Source: Nitrosospira briensis (GTDB lineage Bacteria > Pseudomonadota > Gammaproteobacteria > Burkholderiales > Nitrosomonadaceae). From it: DNA of 64,000 nt. A program made the position numbers and the translations under genes. Shown piece after piece: positions 55,740 to 64,000 of this stretch; positions within the stretch are counted from its first letter, which is position 1; every line of letters starts with the position of its first letter. The stretch spans positions 62,001 to 126,000 of the forward strand of contig NZ_FOVJ01000007.1 of assembly GCF_900115125.1 (NCBI RefSeq). Direction: 5' to 3'. Under the pieces are notes generated by a model. It did not search any database and was not told the DNA's origin. It saw only the letters and a list, made by a program, of their open reading frames with translations.

Positions 55740-56078
55740 GAATTTATTCCTGCCCTCAATGTCCCCTTGTTCTTCAATGTCGGCAGGGCTTTTGCTTCGG
55801 TAGCGACTTCCATCTGAATCGACCCGCTTGCCTGTATCGTTACCGGAAACCACCCAGGGTGTCATTCCCAGGTTGGCGATGATCCCTCTGTCTTTATTCG
55901 ATTCCTGTGAGAATTTTCTGGCGGTACCTGATTGGCGCTCAGGAAAGCAAAGAACTTACACCTCTTAACCAACAGCCTTACAGCGCCCGGGCCAGGCCGG
56001 GCGGTTACAAAATGGTTACATTTTGGAAATACGGTAAGAGGACGAAGACCGCTTAAACTCTCAAACCCTTATGAATGC
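55740..56078. other. 339-base gap: hsd operon promoter region and element end
   Basis: No gene is supported. It should hold the promoter of the hsd operon. Paired GGTTACAAA/GGTTACATT repeats (56003 and 56014) lie near the element end, followed by a 55-base segment similar to 46104-46156 and then the tRNA-Arg 3' end. Confidence 0.6.
56003..56020. promoter_or_regulatory. Paired GGTTACA repeats, probable integrase arm sites at tRNA end
   Basis: GGTTACAAA at 56003 and GGTTACA at 56014 are 11 bases apart, the same motif and spacing as at the integrase end of the element (46333 and 46344). Confidence 0.55.
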
Positions 56079-56154
56079 TGGCGCCCTGAACACGAATCGA
56101 ACGTGTGACCTACCCCTTAGGAGGGGGTCGCTCTATCCACTGAGCTACCAGGGC
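56079..56154 (-). tRNA. tRNA-Arg (anticodon CCT)
   Basis: A 76-nt cloverleaf on the minus strand: acceptor GCCCTGG/TCAGGGC, D-arm TAGCTCAGTGGATAGAGC, anticodon loop CTCCTAA (anticodon CCT), T-arm GTTCGATTC, and encoded CCA at its 3' end (56079-56081). Its 3' 45 bases are duplicated at 46157-46201, showing use as an integration site; the gene is intact. Confidence 0.97.
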
Positions 56155-56184
56155 GGTGGCTGCATTTTACGCTAATATTCGGCT

Positions 56185-57447
56185 ATGGATAAGCCCGGCC
56201 CCGCATCCCCCAGCAATCCTGACAGCGCTTCCGCTGATCAAAGAAAACACAAAAAACTGCCGCGTACGGTCGTCGTTCTCGGCTTGGTCAGTTTCTTCAA
56301 CGATTTCGCTTCCGATATTGTCATTCCGCTCATTCCGATATTGCTGGCGACGGTGCTTGCCGCCGGGCCGCTGGCGCTGGGTTTGATCGAGGGGGTTGCG
56401 GATGCAATAGCGAGCCTCCTCAAGCTGTGGTCGGGGCGGCATTCCGACGTCATGAGCGGACGGCGCAAGGGGCTGGCGGTGGCCGGCTATACGCTTTCCA
56501 ATATGGCGCGTCCATTGCTGGGGCTAGCCGGTTCCTGGCCGATGATTCTGGTGCTGCGCAGCATCGATCGCGTGGGCAAAGGTCTGCGGAGCGCTCCGCG
56601 TGATGCGCTGGTGGCGGACGCGACGCCGCCTCATATGCATGGCTATGCCTTTGGCTATCACCGGGCGATGGATAACGGCGGGGCCGTTGCGGGGAGTCTC
56701 GCCGCCGCGGCTGTGCTTGCCTGGTCGGGCTTGAGCCTGACAGAAGTGATTCTGTGGTCGGCAGTTCCGGGTATTGCCGCCGTGCTGCTGCTGGGCGTGG
56801 GCGTACAGGATGAAAAGACGGCTGTCGCTCACGCTGCTGCTCATGTGCCCGTTGTGTTGCCACCCCTGCGCTGGTCGGTGCTGTCGCGGCCCATGCGTCG
56901 CTATCTTCTGGTGCTGATGTTGTTTACGTTTGCGCGCGCGTCGGAAACCTTTATCCTGCTGCTAGGGCACCAACTGGACGTAGGCACAGTCGAATTATTA
57001 TTGATGTGGTCGGCGTTGAATCTTTGCAAGGCGGCAACCTCCACCTGGGGCGGGCAACTGGCTGATAGACTTGGGCGTGGGTCGCTGATGCTGATCGGCT
57101 GGGCAACGTTTTCGCTCTCCTTCCTGATGCTTGGCATGGTGGAGCAAAGCGCAGCACTTTGGGCGGTAAGTATTTTCTATGGTCTTTGTGCGGGGATGAG
57201 CGAAGGAGCGGAGCGAGCCATTATCAGCGATTATGCGGCCCCTCGGGAGCGAGGAACGGCTTTCGGCTGGTATCATTTGATGGTGGGCATCGCGGCAATT
57301 CCGGCGGGGTTGCTGTTCGGATCGATCTGGCAATTTCAAAGCGCGGCGATGGCTTTCTTTTTTGCTGGCGGATTGGCCGCCTGCGCGGCGCTGCTGTTGC
57401 GGGTTTGGGCTTGGCCGGTCAGGAAGGTGAATGTGGTGGATAGGTGA
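56185..57447 (+). CDS. Major facilitator superfamily transporter
   Basis: A 420-residue membrane carrier with about 12 predicted transmembrane segments. It opens with the segment VVLGLVSFFNDFASDIVIPL. The MFS loop motif is present as SGRHSDVMSGRRKGLAVAGY (between helices 2 and 3). RVGKGLRSAPRDALVAD after helix 4, and a second-half loop GGQLADRLGRGSLMLIG, fit an MFS of the MFS_1 class. The substrate cannot be told. The ATG is 31 bases from the tRNA-Arg 5' end and the gene is transcribed away from it. Confidence 0.88.
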   Translation: MDKPGPASPSNPDSASADQRKHKKLPRTVVVLGLVSFFNDFASDIVIPLIPILLATVLAAGPLALGLIEGVADAIASLLKLWSGRHSDVMSGRRKGLAVAGYTLSNMARPLLGLAGSWPMILVLRSIDRVGKGLRSAPRDALVADATPPHMHGYAFGYHRAMDNGGAVAGSLAAAAVLAWSGLSLTEVILWSAVPGIAAVLLLGVGVQDEKTAVAHAAAHVPVVLPPLRWSVLSRPMRRYLLVLMLFTFARASETFILLLGHQLDVGTVELLLMWSALNLCKAATSTWGGQLADRLGRGSLMLIGWATFSLSFLMLGMVEQSAALWAVSIFYGLCAGMSEGAERAIISDYAAPRERGTAFGWYHLMVGIAAIPAGLLFGSIWQFQSAAMAFFFAGGLAACAALLLRVWAWPVRKVNVVDR

Positions 57448-57490
57448 AATGATGGGGATAGGAATTGCGGGAAGCCGCGTGTTAGAGGAA

Positions 57491-57524
57491 ATGATGGGTT
57501 GTGCTTCGCACCACCCATCCTGCG
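57491..57524. repeat. Dispersed REP-like palindrome, copy 2
   Basis: GATGGGTTGTGCTTCG and CACCACCCATC form a stem of about 11 bp with a small mismatch. It is related to the copy at 29232-29265. Confidence 0.7.
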
Positions 57525-57540
57525 AAGATAGAGGGGTATT

Positions 57541-58074
57541 ATGAAATTACGGGGAATACTGGCAACAGTAATGACAGCAGTTCTTTTGCTCTCAAGTCAC
57601 GCGATACGTGCGGAATCGCCTGTGCTCAAGGTAGGCCAGCCGGCGTCGGATTTCAGCCTTCCTGATCAGGACGGCAAGACACATACGCTGGCGGATTTTC
57701 GGGGCAAGTGGCTCGCGCTTTACTTCTATGTAAAGGATGATACGCCGGGCTGCACGGAACAGGCATGCAAGTTCCGCGATGATATCAGCGAGCTAAGGGA
57801 TCTGGGTGCGCGGGTGGTGGGGGTGAGCGTAGACGATTCCGACAGCCACGCGAACTTCGCCAAAAAATATAATCTTCCGTTTCCCCTTCTGGCGGACAGC
57901 AAGGGCGAAACTGCAGCGCGTTACGGCTCGCTTAGGGGTGACGGCAGCATGGCCAAGCGCAATACTTTTCTGATCGACCCTGAAGGAAAGATTGCGAGGA
58001 TATATTTATCTGCCAGTACTTCGCGCAACTCTGCGGAAGTGATAGAGGATTTGAAAAAGCTGAAGGGTTCGTAA
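57541..58074 (+). CDS. Exported Bcp-type thioredoxin-dependent peroxiredoxin
   Basis: A 177-residue peroxidase that reduces hydroperoxides using a thioredoxin-like partner. The peroxidatic Cys71 and resolving Cys76 lie in DDTPGCTEQACKFRD, the atypical 2-Cys (Bcp/PrxQ) signature. The AhpC/TSA fold continues with VVGVSVDDSDSHANF and PFPLLADSKGETAARYG. Unlike classical cytoplasmic Bcp it has an N-terminal signal peptide (LRGILATVMTAVLLLSSHAI, then AES), so it is probably periplasmic. trxB is encoded 1.3 kb away but would not reduce a periplasmic partner directly. Confidence 0.9.
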   Translation: MKLRGILATVMTAVLLLSSHAIRAESPVLKVGQPASDFSLPDQDGKTHTLADFRGKWLALYFYVKDDTPGCTEQACKFRDDISELRDLGARVVGVSVDDSDSHANFAKKYNLPFPLLADSKGETAARYGSLRGDGSMAKRNTFLIDPEGKIARIYLSASTSRNSAEVIEDLKKLKGS

Positions 58075-58209
58075 TCCTTGGGGGCTGATTTCATCCGCAG
58101 TTTGTGAGGCGCAAAACTTCCGTGCATTTTATCGCCCATAGTTCATACTTAAGCAATGCGGAATACTACACCTTCGGCACCAGCCAAGAACACAGGGAGA
58201 TGATCCATC

Positions 58210-58605
58210 ATGGCGAAACTGAGCGAAGAGCAATTGGCGCAGCTGAAAGAAATGCTTCAGCACCGTTATCTGGAATTGCGGGAAGAGGTCCGGGGCGAGC
58301 TGGAACGCTCGGGCAACCAGCATTACGCCGATGTGGCCGGCAGCGTGCCTGATCCGGGTGATGAGTCGGTGGCTGACATGATCGTGGATGTGGATGCTGC
58401 ACTCGTGGACCGCCAGGTAAACGAAATGCGGGGGGTGGAAGCTACGCTAAAACGCCTGGCGGAACTGAATTTCGGCGATTGTATCGAGTGCGGCGGCGAA
58501 ATCGGCTTCGAGCGATTGATGGCCCTTCCCACTGCGGAGAGGTGCGTGCGCTGCCAGGAACTGCATGAGAAGACTTACTCTCACGAACCCAATCCCACCC
58601 TTTAA
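58210..58605 (+). CDS. TraR/DksA-family zinc-finger protein
   Basis: A 131-residue protein with a coiled-coil N-terminal half (LSEEQLAQLKEMLQHRYLEL) and a C-terminal zinc finger with Cys pairs CIECGG and CVRCQE (about 95-118), as in DksA/TraR. Members bind the RNA polymerase secondary channel and modulate initiation with ppGpp. The coiled-coil tip carries VDAALVDRQVNEMRG rather than an exact DxxDxA motif, so full DksA function is uncertain. It is a single plus-strand gene. Confidence 0.9.
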   Translation: MAKLSEEQLAQLKEMLQHRYLELREEVRGELERSGNQHYADVAGSVPDPGDESVADMIVDVDAALVDRQVNEMRGVEATLKRLAELNFGDCIECGGEIGFERLMALPTAERCVRCQELHEKTYSHEPNPTL

Positions 58606-58608
58606 GCT

Positions 58609-58631
58609 AAAAAAGCTCACCAGCCTTTTTT
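58609..58631 (+). terminator. Possible terminator at end of DksA-like gene
   Basis: AAAAAAGCT and AGCCTTTTTT flank a CACC loop, giving a short stem ending in T on the plus strand and usable in both directions. The GC stem is only about 3-4 bp, so this is weak. Confidence 0.4.
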
Positions 58632-58706
58632 GGGTCGATGCCTTTCAGCCCTCGAGTCACCTCGTAAACCCAACCGGCGCGCTGCTTTGTAATGGGAATT
58701 GGCGTT

Positions 58707-59309
58707 TCAGGGATATTCCAAACTTTGCGACGCGGGAACCTTGAGCAGCACCAGCACCGCGCCGCTGCCGCCATCTTCCGGTCTGGCCTGGCAGAAAGCC
58801 AGCACATCATTTCGTTGCGAGAGCCAGCTTCCAACCCTGGCCTTCAAAACCGGTTCGTGATTCCGGGAACTGAGCCCCTTGCCGTGTATCACACGCACAC
58901 AGCGGAAGCCGCGTTTTTGGCTGGCGTCAAGAAAAGCGACCAGTTCCAGCCGGGCTTCGTCGCGCGTGTATCCATGCAGGTCAAGTTGCGCCTGAATCGT
59001 CCAGTAGCCGCGTCGTAGCCGCCGCAAAGTCTGGCGCGACAGGCCCGAACGTAGAAACGACCATTCATCGCCTGCTGCTATCTCCAGCGGGATATGGTCA
59101 GAGAGCGAATCATCCGGCGCGGCTTGCCCGTCATCTTGAGGGCGCGGTATTGGCTGGGGATGCTTGCCGGCGAGAACGACTTTATCAGAAGCGGGCAGCG
59201 GCGCCACATTCCGAACCGCATCGTGGAATAAGGCCATGCCGTCGTCAGAGGGTTCCGCCTTCGGCGCAGCCTCGCGATCCATTGCACGCTTTTTGTCCGG
59301 CTGTTTCAT
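58707..59309 (-). CDS. Smr-domain protein
   Basis: A 200-residue protein of the SmrB/MutS2-C-terminal type. The Smr nuclease domain (about 110-198) opens with AQLDLHGYTRDEARLELVAF (the LDxH motif) and ends with RCVRVIHGKGLSSRNHEPV (the HGxG motif). Related SmrB cleaves mRNA between collided ribosomes; the N-terminal part here (DKKRAMDREAAPKAEPSDDG) is charged and disordered, as in SmrB. It lies 39 bases upstream of the trxB stop and both are on the minus strand. Confidence 0.92.
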   Translation of the reverse strand: MKQPDKKRAMDREAAPKAEPSDDGMALFHDAVRNVAPLPASDKVVLAGKHPQPIPRPQDDGQAAPDDSLSDHIPLEIAAGDEWSFLRSGLSRQTLRRLRRGYWTIQAQLDLHGYTRDEARLELVAFLDASQKRGFRCVRVIHGKGLSSRNHEPVLKARVGSWLSQRNDVLAFCQARPEDGGSGAVLVLLKVPASQSLEYP

Positions 59310-59348
59310 ATGGAGTTTTCAATCTCTCCCGCGCGGCCCCAGTCTTGC

Positions 59349-60329
<981 letters not shown>

Positions 60330-60338
60330 TCAAGAGGT

Positions 60339-62927
60339 TTACAACCGTTGTTCAACCCAGCCGGCCACGCTCTCGAGGGCGGTGGGCAAATTATCTGGCT
60401 GGGTCCCGCCGGCCTGGGCCATATCGGCGCGGCCCCCACCTTTGCCTCCAACCTGCTGGGCCACATAATTGACCAGCTCACCCGCCTTCACCTTCGTTGC
60501 CAGGTCGGCAGTGACACCCGCGATCAGCTTGACTCTTCCGTCCTCGATTGCACTCAGCACCACGACGCAGGATTTGAATTTGTTCTTGAACTTGTCCAGC
60601 GTTTCACGCAAGGTTTTGGAGTCTGCATCGTCAAGATTCACGGCCAGCACTTTTGCGCCTTTGACTTCGCGAACCCGCCCGGCGGCATCCTCACCCTGTG
60701 AATTGGCAAGTTTTGATTTCATGCGCCCGAGCTCTCGCTCCAGGTGTTTGACGTTATCGAGAATTTGCGTGATACGTAAGGCGGTTTCCTGCGGCTGAGC
60801 CTTGACGGCGTTTGCCACTTGCTGCAATTGCCGTTCCTGTTCCTGGATATACGCGAGCGCGGCCTCGCCCGTAACCGCTTCCACACGCCGAACACCCGCC
60901 GCCACGCCGGATTCGGCGACGATCTTGAAAAGCCCAATGTCGCCGGTACGCTTGACATGCGTGCCCCCGCATAACTCACGTGAAGTGCCAATATCCAGTA
61001 CGCGCACTTCGTCACCATATTTCTCGCCGAACAACATCATCGCCCCTGTTTTTTTTGCGTCTTCTATAGTCATCATGCGCGCCTCGGTCGCCGCATTTGC
61101 CAGGATCTCGGCATTTACCAGCATCTCGACCTTTCTGATTTCCGCATCTGTCATCGGCTGGTTATGCGCGAAGTCAAAGCGCGTTTTATCGGTATCGACC
61201 AACGAGCCTTTTTGCTGCACGTGCGGGCCCAGCACCTGGCGCAGAGCTTTGTGCATCAGATGGGTGACTGAATGATTGCGCTCCGTGCGTGCCCGTGCTT
61301 CACAATTGACCTGCGCCAGAATCATATCGCCCGTAACCAGGCGTCCGCTGCGCAATAGGCCTTTGTGGCCGAATACGTTGGCCTGAATTTTTTGGGTATC
61401 GGATACGGCGAAGGTGCCGTTGGCGGCAAGCAGCTCGCCGGCATCACCTACTTGCCCGCCCGACTCTGCATAAAAGGGGGTTTTATCGAGCACGACTACC
61501 GCCTCATCCCCCGCTTCGATGAACTCGACCTGGCTACCTTCCTTATAGATGGCGAGAATTTGTCCTTCATGCTGAAGGCTCCCATAGCCGTGGAAGGTAG
61601 TCGAGGGCCCGCTATAGCTTATGCCTTCCTGCATCGTGAACTTGCCGGCGGCTCGGGCACGCTCGCGCTGACGCTCCATCGCCTGCTCGAATCCGGCCTC
61701 ATCTATGGCGATGCCGCGCTCCCTGGCAATATCGGCGGTGAGATCCAGCGGAAAACCATAAGTGTCGTAGAGGCGGAACAAGGTTTCGCCATCCAGCATG
61801 CGCTTTTCTTCCCTGAGCGCCATCTCCAGTACCTGCATTCCATTTTCAAGCGTTTCGGCAAAACGTTCTTCCTCCTGCTTCAGCACGGCCGCGACGCGCG
61901 CCCTGGCTTCCACCAGTTCTGGATAGGCTTGCCCCATGACTTTCGCCAAGTCCTCCACCAGCAAGTAAAAGAAAGGGTTAATTTGCCCAAGCTTGTAGCC
62001 GTGGCGAATAGCGCGCCGGATGATGCGCCGCAGGACATAGCCCCGGCCTTCATTAGCGGGAATTACGCCATCGACGATGAGAAAAGAGCAGGCCCGAATG
62101 TGATCGGCAATGACCTTGAGTGAGTTGCTGGATAAATCAACTGCGTTGGTAACTCGCGCCGCCGCTCCGATAAGTTCGTTGAACAAATCGATTTGGTAAT
62201 TGCTGTGAACCTGCTGCATAACGGCCGAGATGCGCTCCAGCCCCATGCCGGTATCCACCGACGGTCTGGGGAGCGGATGCAGCGTGCCTGCGCTGTCCCG
62301 GTTGTATTGCATGAACACCAGGTTCCAGATTTCGACATAGCGGTCGCCATCCGCCTCGGGGGTGCCGGGGGGGCCGCCCGCTATTTCCCGGCCATGATCG
62401 TAGAAAATTTCGGAACAGGGGCCGCACGGGCCGGTTTCGCCCATCTGCCAGAAGTTGTCCGCGGTTGCGATGCGCGTGAACCGCGAAGACGCAATTCCGA
62501 CCTCGTTGAGCCAGATATCGGCAGCTTCGTCATCTTCGGCATAAACGGTAACCCATAATTTCTCCTCCGGGACCTTGAGAATGACGGTAAGGAATTCCCA
62601 TGCGAACTTGATGGCGTTGCGCTTGAAATAATCGCCGAAGCTGAAATTGCCCAGCATCTCGAAAAACGTATGATGCCGTGCGGTATAGCCCACATTTTCC
62701 AAATCGTTGTGCTTGCCGCCTGCACGCACGCAGCGCTGCGAACTCGCCGCGCGCACATAAGGCCGCTTTTCGTGGCCGAGAAATACATCCTTGAACTGCA
62801 CCATGCCGGCGTTGGTAAACAGCAGCGTGGGATCGTTGCCGGGGACGAGCGAACTCGACGGCACGACCTCATGGCCATGCGAGGCAAAGTATTGAAGAAA
62901 TTTTTGGCGTATTTCGCTGCTTTTCAT
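60339..62927 (-). CDS. alaS: Alanyl-tRNA synthetase
   Basis: 862 residues from the ATG at 62927 ([20 protein letters not shown]). The class II catalytic core is at 1-250, with motif 1-3 segments such as [20 protein letters not shown] and [14 protein letters not shown]. The editing domain carries HxxxH in [14 protein letters not shown] and the second zinc site in [13 protein letters not shown]. The C-Ala domain ends the protein ([14 protein letters not shown]). It charges tRNA-Ala. The upstream genes on the same strand are a small lipoprotein, recX and recA, the usual order in this group. Confidence 0.97.
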   Translation of the reverse strand: MKSSEIRQKFLQYFASHGHEVVPSSSLVPGNDPTLLFTNAGMVQFKDVFLGHEKRPYVRAASSQRCVRAGGKHNDLENVGYTARHHTFFEMLGNFSFGDYFKRNAIKFAWEFLTVILKVPEEKLWVTVYAEDDEAADIWLNEVGIASSRFTRIATADNFWQMGETGPCGPCSEIFYDHGREIAGGPPGTPEADGDRYVEIWNLVFMQYNRDSAGTLHPLPRPSVDTGMGLERISAVMQQVHSNYQIDLFNELIGAAARVTNAVDLSSNSLKVIADHIRACSFLIVDGVIPANEGRGYVLRRIIRRAIRHGYKLGQINPFFYLLVEDLAKVMGQAYPELVEARARVAAVLKQEEERFAETLENGMQVLEMALREEKRMLDGETLFRLYDTYGFPLDLTADIARERGIAIDEAGFEQAMERQRERARAAGKFTMQEGISYSGPSTTFHGYGSLQHEGQILAIYKEGSQVEFIEAGDEAVVVLDKTPFYAESGGQVGDAGELLAANGTFAVSDTQKIQANVFGHKGLLRSGRLVTGDMILAQVNCEARARTERNHSVTHLMHKALRQVLGPHVQQKGSLVDTDKTRFDFAHNQPMTDAEIRKVEMLVNAEILANAATEARMMTIEDAKKTGAMMLFGEKYGDEVRVLDIGTSRELCGGTHVKRTGDIGLFKIVAESGVAAGVRRVEAVTGEAALAYIQEQERQLQQVANAVKAQPQETALRITQILDNVKHLERELGRMKSKLANSQGEDAAGRVREVKGAKVLAVNLDDADSKTLRETLDKFKNKFKSCVVVLSAIEDGRVKLIAGVTADLATKVKAGELVNYVAQQVGGKGGGRADMAQAGGTQPDNLPTALESVAGWVEQRL

Positions 62928-62993
62928 CTCGACTTCATTCGATTGGTATCCGCTTCCTGCCCACAACCTGCCGGGCTTCGCCTTATACTTTAT

Positions 62994-63356
62994 CTAGCGG
63001 CGCTCTATTTCTGTTACCGTCGTGCCCAGTGGTTCGCCATTGATAATCGCAAGATTTGCTACCTTTACCTTCACGCTCAGCGTTTCATCTGTTTTGGGGA
63101 GATCGGCTTCGGTAAGAATGGTGATCTCTCCGCTTTCGTCTTTCAGCACATAGGACTTCATGTTAAATAGCGGAAGCCGGGTAGGCTCTTTCGCCACGCC
63201 GTGGAGCATGACCTCCTTGCCGTCGAAGTTCGCGGGGGAGGTAACGACTTCATTGATGGGCGTCGCGTCGATCCGATTGCAACCGACCAGCAGAATCACC
63301 ATCGCGGACACAGCCAGCAGCATGCGGACCAGGTTGCCAGTCAAGCGGTCTGTCAA
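62994..63356 (-). CDS. OB-fold-like lipoprotein
   Basis: A 120-residue lipoprotein. The signal segment MLLAVSAMVILLVGC supplies Cys26 as the lipidation site. The mature part has a strand pattern of an OB-fold or nucleic-acid-binding-like beta-barrel (VMLHGVAKEPTRLPLFNMKS, YVLKDESGEITILTEADLP, VKVKVANLAIINGEPLGTTV), resembling cytochrome-maturation or DUF-type periplasmic OB proteins. Its start overlaps the recX stop by 4 bases, so it is coupled to the recA-recX operon, which is odd for a lipoprotein. Confidence 0.75.
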   Translation of the reverse strand: MTDRLTGNLVRMLLAVSAMVILLVGCNRIDATPINEVVTSPANFDGKEVMLHGVAKEPTRLPLFNMKSYVLKDESGEITILTEADLPKTDETLSVKVKVANLAIINGEPLGTTVTEIERR

Positions 63357-63817
63357 GCTTCGTCCTTATCATAATGGCGCAGCACTCGCCGTATTACTTC
63401 CGCAGCGAAGCCCCGCCCCATCAGGAACCGCATCTGCCTCCCGTGCTCTTTCGCATTGGCGGGCAACGCACCGAACTTTTTCCGCCACACTTCGCGCGCC
63501 TTATCCAGCTCAGCTTCCCTGATATTAGGCAACGCCTCGGCGATTAAATTCTCTGCAATGCCCTTTTCACGCAACTCATGCACTATCCGCTGACTGCCGA
63601 ATTTGCTTTGGCGCGTATGTATCACATGCTCGACCATGCGCTCAGCCGACAGAAAGCCACGCTGCTCCAGCGTATCCAGCATGGAAGAGATTTCCTCGGA
63701 AGTTTGGGCATGAGGAGCAAGTTTCTTTTCCAGCTCCAGCCTGGAATGTTCTCGCCGGGAGAGATAACCCAAGGCACGGGTTTTCAGGCTCGGCTTGTGA
63801 GTCACCATGCTTGGCAA
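63353..63817 (-). CDS. recX: Regulatory protein RecX
   Basis: A 154-residue helical protein that binds and restrains RecA filaments. Motifs are ALGYLSRREHSRLELEKKL (the N-terminal start of the first three-helix repeat), DTLEQRGFLSAERMVEHV and the C-terminal RFLMGRGFAAEVIRRVL. Length is normal for RecX. It lies 36 bases after the recA stop on the same strand and overlaps the following lipoprotein gene. Confidence 0.95.
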   Translation of the reverse strand: MPSMVTHKPSLKTRALGYLSRREHSRLELEKKLAPHAQTSEEISSMLDTLEQRGFLSAERMVEHVIHTRQSKFGSQRIVHELREKGIAENLIAEALPNIREAELDKAREVWRKKFGALPANAKEHGRQMRFLMGRGFAAEVIRRVLRHYDKDEA

Positions 63818-63853
63818 CGGAAAATGGTTTGAAAAATTCAGATCGAGCTGCGA

Positions 63854-64000
63854 TTACTCTGCATTCGCGGTTTCGGCGGGGTTGGAGACTCCCAGGGCGG
63901 CACGAATCCTGGATTCTATTTCCATCGCTATGTCATTGTGCTCCCTCAGGAACTCGCGTGCATTATCCTTGCCCTGACCTATTTTTTCTCCCTTGTAGGA
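63854..64000 (-). CDS. recA: Recombinase RecA, C-terminal end only
   Basis: The last 48 codons of recA, cut by the window edge. They read [39 protein letters not shown] and end in an acidic tail NPAETANAE, which is the RecA C-terminus. RecA forms filaments on single-stranded DNA for recombination and SOS induction. recX follows directly downstream. Confidence 0.96.
   Translation of the reverse strand, partial: SYKGEKIGQGKDNAREFLREHNDIAMEIESRIRAALGVSNPAETANAE

Larger units (their letters stand above)
46157..56078. mobile_element. 10-kb integrative element in tRNA-Arg(CCT)
   Basis: It is bounded by 45-base direct repeats of the tRNA 3' end (46157-46201 and 56079-56123). It carries an integrase (frameshifted), an iteron-like repeat cluster and the type I restriction-modification operon hsdR-hsdS-ATPase-hsdM. 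Paired GGTTACA repeats spaced 11 bases apart lie near both ends (46333 and 46344; 56003 and 56014), as expected for integrase arm sites. The integrase lies at the end far from the tRNA gene, which is the less common orientation. The broken integrase implies that it can no longer move by itself. Confidence 0.88.

Noticed and set aside
55740-55865. 42-codon upstream extension of hsdR
   Set aside because: The residues are not HsdR-like and the ATG at 55739 gives the family's normal beginning.
58607-58834. 75-codon minus-strand frame between the DksA-like and Smr genes
   Set aside because: It overlaps the Smr gene in another frame and has no recognisable domain.

Overview
The window reads as a chromosomal segment of a betaproteobacterium, most likely a Nitrosomonadaceae (Nitrosospira-like) bacterium. 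This is inferred from the protein styles, the lptC-lptA-lptB-rpoN-hpf-hprK-rapZ order, a DUF3460 protein, a PEP-CTERM protein and the recA-recX-alaS order. No ammonia-oxidation marker gene lies in the window, so the genus is an inference.

Layout. (1) 0-4 kb is an accessory patch: a frameshifted PD-(D/E)XK-like nuclease remnant, an OLD/AAA ATPase-TOPRIM protein and a 26-residue membrane peptide. (2) 4-6.6 kb holds a double-GNAT protein, a VOC-fold protein and a Mut7-C RNase-like protein. (3) 6.8-9.5 kb is a tRNA-Lys with a terminator and paired integrase-arm-like repeats, then a decayed region with a PEP-CTERM protein, a small secreted coiled-coil protein and a methyltransferase pseudogene. 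(4) 9.5-24.5 kb is core chromosome: an outer-membrane protein, an exonuclease/GIY-YIG protein, a folate cyclo-ligase, ubiX, rapZ, hprK, hpf, rpoN, lptB, lptA, lptC, kdsC, ispH, btuF, DAHP synthase and miaA. (5) 25-33.7 kb is a complete fatty-acid beta-oxidation cluster: acyl-CoA dehydrogenase, acyl-CoA synthetase, thioesterase, a bifunctional hydratase/dehydrogenase and thiolase. (6) 33.7-39.7 kb holds small envelope proteins, an aminopropyltransferase-like protein, an 11-repeat SEL1 protein, a hemolysin-III-type membrane protein and an orphan pilin-like peptide. (7) 40-56.1 kb is two tandem remnants or elements in a tRNA-Arg(CCT) site. (8) 56.2-64 kb is core chromosome again: an MFS carrier, an exported peroxiredoxin, a DksA-like protein, an Smr protein, trxB, alaS, a lipoprotein, recX and the 3' end of recA.

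The tandem tRNA-Arg elements are the most interesting part. The right one (46.16-56.08 kb) is bounded by a 45-bp copy of the tRNA 3' end. It carries a frameshifted tyrosine integrase whose C-terminus looks like that of a phage/plasmid RepA-type helicase, an iteron-like repeat cluster, and a complete type I restriction-modification operon (hsdR-hsdS-X-hsdM). Gene X encodes a PrrC/RloC-like ATPase that keeps a plausible anticodon-nuclease R..E..H arrangement. The left one carries a helicase-nuclease gene broken by a single in-frame TAG and a partner gene broken by one frameshift. That partner encodes a degenerate J-domain protein, so the pair looks like a recently killed two-gene defence system.

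Other points: hprK appears to start at an ATC codon placed exactly behind a perfect Shine-Dalgarno sequence, and ptsN is absent from the rpoN cluster.
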